A stretch of 64,000 nt of DNA from positions 23,551,947 through 23,615,946 of the forward strand of contig JAVTVX010000015.1 in NCBI GenBank assembly GCA_033439265.1. The letters are read 5' to 3'. This DNA is from Dillenia suffruticosa (lineage: Eukaryota > Streptophyta > Magnoliopsida > Dilleniales > Dilleniaceae). The first letter of the stretch is position 1. Each line of letters begins with the position of its first letter. Below, piece after piece: positions 25,086 to 36,524 of this stretch. The notes under the pieces were generated by a model. That model was not told the origin of the DNA. It saw only the letters and a list, made by a program, of their open reading frames with translations, and made no database searches. Position numbers and translations under genes: made by a program.

Positions 25086-25489
25086 CACAATATACTAGTT
25101 GTAACATTGCTCCAGTATATATATATTCTCTTGACTCTAATATCTAATATTCTCTCACAGTTACAACACATTTTGAGACAACTCAACGCTTAGGTTACTT
25201 TATCTTAACACAATCTATTTTCTCATTTATGAATTTTTTATATATTATGCAATCATAAAATATAAGAAGGACACAATGGCAACCAGCGAACATCTTCCTT
25301 ATATACACATGAAGCCCAAAGAGCCTCCTTACCTAGCTACAACAACCTCACCTCATTCTCTTTTACTCCAACCTCCAATCTCTCACACTTAATGAGAGTC
25401 TCATTACACCGATAAAACATAGACTCTAGGTCAGTCCTATGTATCCTTGTCACTCAAGGCAATATTTGTTATCCTCTCTTACTCAATTT

Positions 25490-25790
25490 CCTCTTGATCT
25501 CTAGAGCTCTTGGTCTCTCAGTCATTCAACATCCCGGTCACTCCACCTCTCGGTCTCCCAATTACTCAACCTCTCATCATTCAACCTCTTGGTCTCAAGA
25601 CTTCTTAGCCTCTCGATCTTTCAGTCTCCCGGTCATTCGACCTCCCAATCACTCGACCTTTCAGTTATTTCTTCAAACTTCTCGGTCTCTTGACCTCTCA
25701 ATCTCCTGATCTCTCGGTCATTGGACCTCCCAGTCATTTGACCTTTTAGATACTTGACCTCTTTATCTCTCAACCACTCGGTCGCCTACA
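25490..25790 (+). repeat. C/T-rich short tandem repeat, ~16-17 bp unit
   Basis: Degenerate units such as CTCGGTCATTCGACCTC recur for about 300 bp. The array creates a 71-codon open frame rich in Ser, which is not gene-like. Confidence 0.75.
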
Positions 25791-26014
25791 AATTTTATGA
25801 ACCCTAAAATCCAAACTTTTTCTCAAACTGTTTTTACTTTTTATCCTAAAAAAACATATAGAATATGATTCGCTCAATATGAAAATCCTTTTTAAAAAAA
25901 CACAAAAACATAATCGGCACCTTTCGCATTTAATACTCTACTTTCGCGTATCTTCCAATTCCCCTACCTACTCTACTCTTAATACTCCAAAATGCCATTA
26001 GGAGTGAGGGCAAA

Positions 26015-26965
26015 TGATGATACCTGGCTCAATAGCTCATAATCATTCATGGTTGTCCAATAAAGAAAGAAATTCCTAACAAGTTTAAACCTTTCTTATT
26101 TTTGTAAAATTCCAATTCTCTTGATAAGAAAGAAAACCTCGCCCAATAAGGAAATAAAGCTCCATGACACTGGAAACTTTCCTTATCCCTATAAGATTCC
26201 AATTCATTTATAGCAAAAACTTTTCTTACTCCAAACATTTCCAATTCTCTTGTAGCAGAAACTTTCCTAATTCCCAATCGTTTCCAATTCTCTTATGGTG
26301 GAAATTTTTCTTATTTTTCTAAAATTCCAATTTTTTTGTACTCTTAATAAGAAAGAAAACCTTTCTAAAATCTTAAACTTTTCTTAATTCTGAGTGATTC
26401 TAAATAAAATCCTAATCATTTCAGAACATAATTTTTTCACAAAGTAGGGTTTTCTACGTCTCTTGATACACAGAAGGCTATATATATAGAGTAGAGACAA
26501 TCCATCAGGACAATTCTAGAAACCCACCACAGGGGGAGAGGCAACTCAATTCTCCAGGGAGACAATCAATTCTCCACAAGTGAGATATGGCTTTATAGCC
26601 ATTTTCATACCATCAGCGTACTCCATTCTACGCACGATCAACGGTATGACTTCATAAATATGTACACAGATTGCATCATATGGCATTACATATGTAATAT
26701 ACAATGTCTTTATACACAGTGTTCATTGTACAATACTTTATATACACAATCCACACGGGGCAACATAGTACAAAAACTACACACTATTCCCAATCTTTCT
26801 TTTATTACTCTTTTTAACTTGAGTATCGGAGTCTCCCTGTCGGGCCACCCGCAAGAGGTCTTTTGCAAGTTTCCCATCTAAAAAGATTCAGTGAACACCT
26901 TGGCCTCGATTTTGCGTTCGAGTCAAAAGAGTAGTTATCTGAAAAACCAATATCCGACTCCAACA
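26015..26965 (+). repeat. Right LTR of the outer element
   Basis: Partner of 14018-14915, preceded by a purine-rich tract. It shares TCTAGAAACCCACCA, GGGGGAGAG, GCATCATATGGCATTACATA and the CTCCAACA end. Its TATA-like TATATATAGAGTA lies near 26481. Confidence 0.82.
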
Positions 26966-27005
26966 GTACTTAAGTATTAAAATATTTTTATGCCAACACG
27001 CTACA

Positions 27006-29489
27006 TGTAACACAAAAAATTCGGTATTAGAATTTTTAGTAAATTTTTTTATGTAATTACAAAAAAATTTAGAATTGTATTGACTATGATGTATTGAAAG
27101 AAAATCTATGGATCTCCTTTTGATGAGTTGTTATAATACATAGAGAGGGTTGATATATTTTGATATTGAGTCGATACATTTTTTTCTACAGCAACATTTC
27201 TCTGAAATTCAATCATTATGGATCAATATATACTTAAGTGAGATACGACATGTTCTCAAGAGATTTGTTTCAGAAATAAATTTTTGAGTATATTGATATA
27301 TCGATCTACTCTAAGGTGTAGATTGCTACATAGATATCTTTGGGTCGATATACTGAATCATTGGATTGATGTATTTAAATTTTGTAGTAAATTTCTGAGA
27401 GCATGGTATTGTATATTAATACATCCATTATAATGGATCGCTATAAATACTACCTTAGGTCGATATGCGCATGACTTTAGATTGCTATATGCATTCTGTG
27501 TCATAGATCTTTTGAGAACATGATATTGTATATCGATACATCTTATATTATAGGTGGATACAAAATGACAAAAGAAAACAACCAAATCCAATTAAAACTT
27601 TTGACTAATGAAGGGCAAGATGGTAAAAGATTTTTCTTCTATAATTTGAACCTTTGAACACAACTCTCTCATTTCTCTCCCATCTCTTACAATCGCACAC
27701 CCTCTCCCCCTTACTTGCCCTCTATAGCTTGCCTCAATCCCTCTCATTCTCTCTTGAAATCAATCAAAACTTTTCTAAACCTATATATTCAAACTTCCAA
27801 ACTCTCAAATAAGCACCTAGAAGATTAAATTTAGAGAGAGAACTAAGTTTTTCTAGTCAGAGAAAACCTAGAGTTTGGTGGCATCTCAATTTACGGATGA
27901 AATTGATGACACAATAGAGGTAATACTTCTCTCTCATCTTAAATTTGAATTAATTTGGAAATTTAGATTTAGAGTTTAAAAATATTGAAATTTGGGAAAT
28001 TTGCAAATAAAAATAATATATCGATACAAATAATATGTAATTGATGGAATCGGAATATAGATTTATAGATTTTGGAAATTAGGGTTTGAGCTGTGTTGGG
28101 GAGAACTTATAGACTCTAGCCATGAATGTGATTTAATATTGAATTTGTGTTTATTACCTTAGGTTAAGATAATTGGAACCCGAGAAGGGGTTACTTTTGG
28201 ATTTAATTGTAAATTGAAGTGTTCACCTTCCCAAAATGTGAGTGGACGGACTATTGTGCATTTATATAAGAAAAATGTTATAAATTCTTTTAAAAAAAGA
28301 TTTCTAAAATGATTTTTAAATGGATTTTTATATGTGATTTATAATTGTGGGATATCTCAAAATGGGAGTTTAAAACATGTATGTATCAAATATATTTATG
28401 AATGAATTTGTACCATATTGTATTGGAAATTGTGATTATGAATATTGCGATATGGTTTGATAATCTATTTATTGAAATCATGACACATTGAATGAGATTG
28501 AGATATTTGTTAAAGAATGGTACATATAATATAAATGGCTATAATTATTCTCTTCATGGAGCGACTCGATGGAGTGACGTGGTTAGAGTGTATTAGTAAA
28601 GGATGGTAGGTGCGGCCTCCTATACTCCCGTCGGACTATCTAATTGCATCACTAGTGAGGCTTGAGTCAATACCAAGGAAGGAAGAAGTAGTATTATGAA
28701 ATGAATGAATCGAAAACCCTTAGCGGGCTTGTGCCGAGACTAGGCCAAATTTTGGGCGGAAGTATTTTTCTTAGGGAGACCCTATAATCTTTTGAAAATA
28801 TGAACTTGTGGATGCATATTTTTTATTTTTATTAGAACTATTTGAAATTAGCTATATTTGATGAATTGTTTGAAATTTATGATTTTGATATTTCCATTTT
28901 CACGACTTATTTACTGTCACAGGCATGTCATTGTACTTTTTTCATTGAGTATTTTTATATTCACCATTTTTTCTTTCATTTTTAAAGAAATCTTAAATTT
29001 GGAGTTTTAGCTGATCTTAGTGTCAAATTTTTGTCAAATCCTAGTTTTTGTTGGGCGTCCTATTTCCAGACTAGTTCTTATTTCGGTTGAGATTTTGAGG
29101 AAATTAGTTGGACCTATAAGGAGGGTATATGTGTGTGTTTGCTTATATATATATATCTTTTTGAGAATTACATTTGAAACTCCATTTTGTCAATGATTTG
29201 GATTACCAAATTTAAATTTGTACTCGAATTTTGTATGTTTTGTTCGTTGGATTTTCTTTTAAATTTATGAAATTTTTATTAGAAATGTTTTATCGGCCAA
29301 GTTGGCCATATGTATGCCTTTGAAATAGAGATAGACCGAGCTGGTCTTTTAGATTTTGTTGAGTTATTTTGAAAATGTATGGATATTGATAAATATCTTG
29401 TGCTATCCTGGTGTGCGCGTAGGGTTTACTCATATTTTGAAATGACGAGAGAGTTGTTGTGTGTCCAAGTTGAGGGTTGGGGCGTGGCA
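27006..29489 (+). mobile_element. Solo LTR (2484 bp), Tekay/Del-like ends
   Basis: Begins TGTAACACAAAAAATTCGG and ends GGGTTGGGGCGTGGCA, the same kind of ends as the solo LTR at 30443. Flanks are CTACA (27001-27005) and CTATA (29490-29494), a target duplication with one change. Degenerate repeats of TCGATAYAT-type phrases fill 27130-27560. A GC-richer part with GGTGCGGCCTCC and CCCTTAGCGGGCTTG phrases lies at 28560-28770. No internal region or partner LTR adjoins it. It is the older of the two solo LTRs, judging by its imperfect duplication and ends. Confidence 0.7.
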
Positions 29490-30389
29490 CTATAACTCCT
29501 CATTTAGTTGAGATTTAGTTTTGGTTTTGAATGAGTAGAATTTAATTCAAAAGATAGAAACTTGTTTTACATCTTGTCATGTTATCGAAATAATTTTGGA
29601 TCTTTAAACTTGAATAAAAAAGAGTACAAAGTATTTACAAAGTTCAAACATATATAAAATGATAGCGTTACTTGTCAAATATTTGCTATGTTGAATATGT
29701 GTGTTTTTGATACAGAAGTCCTCTCCTTTGACACTAAGAACTTGATTTTTGGTCTCAAGTGTCCTTAGGGTGGTAAATTCCTTAACCTCCAAACATCTTC
29801 AATAACTATCATAATATACTGAAATACCAGTTGGATAAATACCAACAAACAGTTAGAGTTAATGGATAAGAATATTAAAATTTTTAACTAAATTTTAGAT
29901 TTAAAATTTAAAAATAGAAAATATTATATTGGAAGAACTTATCATTAAATTAAATCCAACAACGTTTAAATCGAATTAATTGAAATATAACTATAGATAC
30001 CGATTAGTTAAAAAATATAAGATAATATAAAAATAACCCTTGATTGTTGGATTGTTGGTAGGATTTTGTAATCACCTTTTTAATGAATATAGTCATATTA
30101 TTGTATTAATTATCTAATTTTTGTCAGAGCTAATCTCAATATTTTCAGAGATAATAAATTTTTGTGGAAGCTTTATGTGGGGATAATTTAACCGCACTAA
30201 ATTTTTTAATATAATTGATCTTAAAGGTAAGGTTTCGACCTAGTAAAAAGGGAAAGACCAAAATTGGTGAAGTTGGGGGACTTGCATTGAAGTGAAGTGA
30301 AGAGAAGACAAGGTTGGAGAGAGAGGGAAGGGACCATGGGATAATGAGTAGGGTCTCACTGAGTTAATTCCCGCTGATAGCAGTGAAAT
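29490..30389. other. Intergenic / former promoter region of the STR8-like pseudogene
   Basis: AT-rich, no coding signal. The last 150 bp before 30390 are GA-rich and less AT-rich, as expected of a 5' leader. Nothing more can be supported. Confidence 0.45.
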
Positions 30390-30442
30390 ATGAAACCAAA
30401 TGCTTCCTTTCTTATGCTTATCTCCTACTCCCAAATCCTTGT

Positions 30443-33400
30443 TGTAACACCGAAATTTTATATATATATATATTTATTTTTGAAAAAAAAAACAAAAAAG
30501 GAGAGCTAAAACGCAGCGTTTTGGTCCTCCCCAAATCGAATTAGGGCTAAAGCCCAAATTTGCCCCTTCGTCTCTCTCTCTCTCTCTCCTCTGTGGCGAA
30601 TCCCCTTCCGTACCGCCGCGCTTATCCTCCCGTGCCCTCGCCGCCGCGGGTTCTTCCCGGCTCCTCCTTCTCCTTCTTCTTCTTCTTCTTCTTCTTTTTC
30701 TGTTTCTTCTTCTTTCTCCCGCGGCTCATTTCCTCGCGATCTCTCATCGCGATCTCCGCCGCGAGCAAAGCCTGCAAAGAAATCATGCCACCACCGCTCT
30801 TCCATCTGCGAACATCCGCCATTGCAGTGATCTTCTTCCCGTGACTCACTCTCCCTTCTGCAGTCGCGATCGTTCGCGATCTCATCTCCTTCGCAAGCTC
30901 CGCCGCGCGCCGCCATTGCGCGCGATCTCATTTCCGTCCGCGAATAGCCGCCACCAGCAGCAACCCCCTCCTTCTGCCACCATCGCACGAGCTTGAGCGC
31001 TCCACAGCACGATTCCTCCGCGCAAGCCCGATCGTGCCACAGCGCGCGATTGCTGCCTCCTCGCGCGATCGAGCCATCGAGTGTGCCCTCTAACTCCAGC
31101 GCGCTACGTTGCAAGCCCGAGTGCTCGTCCGAGCACACGAGTGCGAGCGCTCTAGCCTTGCGCGCAAACGTGCCCCCAGCAAGCGTGCACCTTGCTCACG
31201 CACGCCCTTCTCGTGCCCCTGCCGCGTACCCATGCAGCACGCCTTTGTTCACAGAGCGCCTTAGCCCCTGCTCGTGTGCGAGCCAGGGCCTGCGCACGCG
31301 CCGGTGCCTGCACACGCACTATAGCCCGCAGGTCCAGCAAGCCCACGGGCCCACCAGGCCCGACAGTCAGTCCAAGCCCGCAGGCCCAGTAAGGCCCGCG
31401 AGCCCACGACGACCCGTGACCCTCTGCGTAGGTAAATAAATTCTCGATTTCGTGTACGTACTAGGGTTTCAAAAATTATTGGTAATTTGACTTACATTTC
31501 TCACTTGTGTTTCAAATGGTAAACATTACAGGTTTTAGACCAGGTTGACGGGCGAACGAAAGCTAGATCCGGAAATCCGAGAAACCCTAGGTGAGAGAAA
31601 TACAACCTTTTCAACATTTGAATTAATTCTATCGAAATTAGGTCGAATTTAGATCGAGAGTTACATAATATATTGAAATGTGTGAAATCCGAGGAAAATT
31701 AGACAAAAAAAATGAGAAATATTAGAAACTTGACCATTGGTGAGTCAGATGATTCGAAATTGAGGAAACGAGAATCTATAACGAAGTTTTGTAAATTAGG
31801 TGGTATATATTTGGAAGGGAAAAATTGAAAATCGCTGATTTGGCTTTTATTTGATATTAAATGTTGATAATTTGATTTAGGTTGATCTTTTGGAGACTCG
31901 AATGGTCAGATCAGATTTGGCTTGTCAGTAGGGAGTGACTTCCCTCCCGTAGACAGTGAGTGGGACTTTGACATTCACTATTGATTGAAAACCATATTTC
32001 AAAAATACTTTTTAAATAACATGTTTCTGCAAAATGTATGATTGCTAGAATTTTCGAATATTTTATGAAATATTTTGTAACCTTTTGAGTGTCTTAATTT
32101 CTGACTTTATTGATATGCATCCATGAGTTTTGATAACTGTGTATTGTGCCACATTTTCGACATATTGACATGTTTTTAATACTTTCACTGCATTGACACA
32201 TGGTTTTAAATGGATTTACTTATATATTGGGTTGTATGCCCGGCCGACATTATGATATTATGCATGGGGCTATATGCCCGGCCGACATGGTGACGGGATG
32301 CATGGGGCTACGTGCCCGGCCGATATGATATTGTGATCCGTAGCTACGAAGGACATCTGGTAGAGATACCCCTTGTGTTCGGATACGTTTCGGCCGGAGG
32401 TATCCGCCAGATTGTCATGTGTATGAGTGTCCCAGGTTGACCCTCATCGGAGAGTACGTTGAGTACGGCTCCGTCTAGCATCAGGCGGGGGCACCATACA
32501 TGGCCGACTAGTTATATGTACATTATTATTATTTACAGGTTAGTTGGGGTAGTCTGTGGCCAACATTGGGGCAGAGAGCCATTATTTAATACTTGCATTT
32601 GGAAAAACCCCCAATGCGCCGTCCTTGGTCGAGGTAGATCATTGCCGAAAATATTTCATTGGCTGGCTCTTCATGACATTGATGTAAATATTGGATGCAT
32701 ATCCTACTTTTTGATGTGTGCGTATGATATATGATTTTGAAATAACATGATCGGTTTGCACACTGTGGATATTTTCTTATCTTATGTTTTGACACTCCAA
32801 GTTCACCCTCGATATTGATAGTATGATGTCAATCCCCTCACTGAGTATCCTCCCATAGATACTCACCTCTCGCTTTCTTTCCCATAGGATTAGTGTTGGA
32901 CCGAGAAGATATCATTGGGCTCGGGTATGGTTATTTTCCATCTCTTCCGTTACGATGATTGGTGATATCGTTATGTATTGGAGATTTTAGTTTGACCAAT
33001 GTATTTATATAATTTTTTTTGGGATGACTGTATAAATTATGAACATTTATTCGTGAAACTCTCGTATTGATTTATTTCATTGCATTGAGGCATTTGTAAA
33101 TATCTAAAAATAATTTGAGAATTTATTTTATATATGCATAGAATTTAAGTCCGCTCGGTGTGACGGCTGCTCATACTCTAGTTGGGCATGACAGTAGAGG
33201 TCTGTTGCTAGGACTGCTGAAACTTTATAGCCTTGCGTTATTTTGGATGTTGGCTGTAGTATTTGTTGAATTTTTGGAGAGGCCGGGATTGCCAATTGTT
33301 TATTTTTACAGGATGAATATGATATACAGGTGAAATTGTACATGGGAAACCTCCGATTTATGGGGAGATTTTGTCCGATTTTCTGTAAAAATACAGCCGG

Positions 33401-33450
33401 CATCCAGGGACAACGGGCGGCTGTTCACGATCCCGGTTCGGGGCGTGACA
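30443..33450 (+). mobile_element. Solo LTR (3008 bp), Tekay/Del-like, inserted in exon 1 of the STR8-like gene
   Basis: Begins TGTAACACCGAAATTTTATA and ends GGTTCGGGGCGTGACA. The 5-bp flanks are identical: CTTGT at 30438-30442 and 33451-33455. No partner LTR, primer site or coding region is present, so this is a solo LTR left by recombination. The length and ends fit the long LTRs of chromovirus (Tekay/Del) elements. Inside are a GC- and CpG-rich block (30540-31435), three tandem ~47-bp units with TGCCCGGCCGACAT (32222-32335), and a CTCACTGAGTAT/ATAGATACTCACC motif near 32840-32870 typical of this LTR class. The perfect duplication suggests a fairly recent insertion. Confidence 0.9.
32222..32335 (+). 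repeat. Three ~47-bp tandem units inside the solo LTR
   Basis: Units with the core TGCCCGGCCGACAT followed by ATGCATGGGGCTA repeat three times. This is an internal feature of the LTR at 30443-33450. Confidence 0.85.
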
Positions 33451-33474
33451 CTTGTTCGATCCAATTTTACCCTC

Positions 33475-33497
33475 TCCTCTCTCTCTCTCTCTCTCTC
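33475..33497 (+). repeat. (CT)n tract inside exon 1 of the STR8-like pseudogene
   Basis: A CT dinucleotide run that in the gene frame encodes alternating Ser and Leu in the presumed transit-peptide region. Such tracts are unstable in length. Confidence 0.75.
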
Positions 33498-34589
33498 AAG
33501 AAGAAAAAGATTGTCCATTGTTGTATCAGAGTTGGGTCAGAATCAAGAGTCTTGGCATTCCAACTTTGTAGTCGTCAGCTTTTATCAACTCGTGTTTATT
33601 AAAGATCCTCAATGGGAGGTCTCCAAAGCCTATCCTTTTTGCAGGTTGCCCCTCGCCCTCTCCTTTTCCAGCTTTAATTTCAAATGGGTTTAATTTGCTA
33701 GTACTAGATAAGGGACTATCACAAGTGGGGTTTGCCTCTGATGCTGAAACCCGTAATATTTAATTTTTTTTTGGGTGTTCAGACAACAAAAACTCAGAGA
33801 TAGTAGATATGGAAATGGAATACTACTTATGGTGCAAAGAGAAACAAGTGTTGGTAAGTGACTAGCGGGAGCTAATTTAATTGACAGTTAAATAGTGTCA
33901 GTCTGAAGCAATTTATGATGATGATGGTAATTGCAGAAATGTAGCATCCAAAGATATATTACAAAGTTTCTGATCATTGCATTGTGATCATCATATGCAA
34001 TATTGACATAGTAAGTTACATCGAATTAGATAATGGATGACATATTTGATTATTCATAACAAGAAAATTGTATGACAGAAAGTCCTGCTGCTATCTTATA
34101 CTATGAAATTTATCCATGATATACAACTGCTTCTACTGATAAGTATTAAAGGTTATGAAATATATTGTATTTAGGTTATGAGTGGGATATGGGTCACTTC
34201 TCTGGTGCTCAGCGACCTCAGGTGAATTGCTTTAGAAAAACATCCTTTGGGCTAGCCCTGTCTGAGGTATAACTTTGTTCATTCATATCAGAAACATTGA
34301 ATTTTAATCTGATGTACTTATTAGCAACCTTAAGAAGATGAAACAAGTTTGCATTCTTCTTTATTTGTTCTCTATGTAATTGGTCTAAATAAGCAGTCAT
34401 TCATGATATTCATTTGTTATAGATATATCTAGCTGGTTGATTGTAGTTTTTTTTATACTTATGTCATATAATACTCAAAGATAAATAATTGGAGCCTTTG
34501 GCAAGTCAGATCCATCTATAACAGAATTTTGCCTTGTGTGTGTGTGAAAAATGATAGTAACAATAATAATAACAAAAAGAGCCCATATT

Positions 34590-34614
34590 GAGAGAGAGAG
34601 AGAGAGAGAGAGAG
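34590..34614. repeat. (GA)12 microsatellite in a pseudogene intron
   Basis: Perfect GA dinucleotide run between two exon remnants of the STR8-like pseudogene. Confidence 0.9.
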
Positions 34615-36082
34615 CGCCTATGTTATAGAAATTAATTTAAATGTAAATCTATAGTTTATATCAATTTTAACCCTAATTTGAAAACCTGCAACCATATCTT
34701 TATAAGGACAATGCGACACTTTTTCTAAATGCATCTGGGCTTAAAATTTTTTCTTCATCAAAAGCTACTGTTATCTTAATGATGTATATAAAAGGGGAAA
34801 CTTCTCTAATGTCTCTTGAATCCTGGATAAAGTTACACTGTTGTTTTATGTGGAATCTCATTGTAGCTGAGACAGTTAATCTTATAAAGTTGTTTATCTG
34901 TCAAAAATGCTGCTCATATGCTCACTACACTTTCTCCGACAAAGCACTTTGTAGTATATGCACTGCACCTAGATCAAGCATAAAACCATTTCTCTGAACT
35001 TCTCAATTTGGGATGTTCCACCTGAGATAGATGGTCACTGTCCAGCCTTTTGCATAGACTTCCATTTTTTTTCTTTTTTTTTTTTGGCTTCAACGCACTT
35101 CAATGATAGAAATGATTTTGAGCACTTAAAATACCAGCTAAGCACCCTAATCCATGCTACCATGATGATTACTGTTCGACAACCCCAGTTGCATCATCAA
35201 GATGGGCAATGTTTGGTGCCTCTAAGGATGATTATAGTTGACAATTATATCTTTTTAGAGTAGCTAACCAATATGTAGGATCTCATGAATGGGCATGACA
35301 TATTGGATTGTCAATGAACTTGCTTTGCCAACTTGAAATCCATATGTTTGTTTTTGTGATTAGGAAAATGTAATGACTGACACATATGGAGCTGTCTTTC
35401 TGTTCTTAAGTTTTTGGGAGCACAAGCTTTAGGATGTTGCCTTCGAGTTGGAAAACACCTCTTGATATTTCTTACCACTTTACTGCTATTTTAAGAGTCT
35501 TGTGCTTATACCTTTGGTATATCATAATGAATCCATGATCTAGATTGATTCTTCTGATCAGCTAGACCATGTCGATGAAGAAAAAATGGATATACTCATG
35601 TATTGTAGTGGAAGTAGTCGCAACGTATATTCAACTGTGCTTAGGTAGCTTGATGTATCAATTGGTCTCTTTAATAATTTCCATTTTGTATCTGGATGTT
35701 GGAATTGTTATATTATTAATTGAATTTTGCTGGGATGTTATCAGCTATGGACTAACAAAATAAAAATGTAGATATTGACTTCAACAAACAAACTTTTCGC
35801 CTGCTGTCTTGTCCCCATTCGAGGAGTTGTTCTTTTCAGATTCTTAAGTATTAATAAGGTATTGCTGCTTCTGGATATAGTTGGAGGGGGAAGTTTATCT
35901 TCTATGAAGATGCAACAGTCTATTTCAATAGAGTAGTTTTATCATGACCTTAGCCTGAAATAAGTAGCTCGCTAGCAATTTCTAACAACTACGGTAACTA
36001 GTTTAGAATCATTTTTAGGCATCAAAGCCAGGAGACTTAGCACACCTCAGGTTTAGTATCTACAAAGAATGGATAGAGTTAA

Positions 36083-36524
36083 TGTTGAAAATAAATATCA
36101 TCTAAAATCCAGAATTTCTCAGCCTTTGTATCAAAACCTGCAGCCCACTCTCTAAGCTCATTTGGTGAATCAATTCAGTCCAAGAAAAAGTCTCATCAGG
36201 CCCAAGAAAAGGTACTCTTCAAGCCCAAGAAGGGAGGGCCTAAAAGCCCCTCCCAACAGTCAGCAGACTAGCCGTTGGAAAGGATTCCAACGGCTAGTTC
36301 TGTTAGCCGTTAGTGGCCCTCCAACGACCAGATTTCTATCTGTTGGAGGGCCATCATATGTCCCCTCTCTCTCTGTCTTTTTTCTCCTATAAATACCTGT
36401 CCCCTTCTTTTTGTAACCCATGAACAAGAGTTCAAAATCTCTATGTATTCTCACTTTGAAATGCAATCAAATTTCTATTAATTTTATGCTTTCTTGTTAT
36501 TCAATATCTTCCATAGCTTTAACA
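36083..36524 (+). repeat. 5' LTR of the copia element
   Basis: Carries a TATAAATA box near 36391 and a perfect 11-bp-stem hairpin at 36269-36296 (TAGCCGTTGGA, 6-base loop, TCCAACGGCTA). Confidence 0.92.

Larger units (their letters stand above)
14018..26965 (+). mobile_element. Non-coding LTR retrotransposon (LARD-like), outer element, split by a nested element
   Basis: Two related LTRs (14018-14915 and 26015-26965) bound an element whose own sequence is about 5.2 kb once the nested 7.7-kb insertion is removed. Both LTRs open TGATGATA and close CTCCAAYA. The flanks are ATACT (14013-14017) and GTACT (26966-26970), a probable target duplication with one change. Just inside the left LTR, 14917-14935 reads ATTGGTGTTGTCCGTGG, close to the primer site of plant Tat-type Ty3/gypsy elements. 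A purine-rich tract (AGGAGTGAGGGCAAA) precedes the right LTR. The interior has no gag or pol signal but four different tandem-repeat families. It is non-autonomous and looks old, since its LTRs differ clearly. Confidence 0.78.

Noticed and set aside
30506-31439. Long open frames (up to 210 codons) on both strands in a GC-rich block
   Set aside because: They lie wholly inside a solo LTR with a perfect target duplication. The proteins are low-complexity (Arg/Glu/Lys or Ala/Arg/Pro) and open on both strands because of high GC.
33779-33860. A clear further exon of the STR8-like gene
   Set aside because: The DNA vaguely recalls the stretch before the GYEWD exon (NGN...KR...VL) and is followed by GTAAGT, but it is too eroded to call firmly. 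It is mentioned only as a possible trace.
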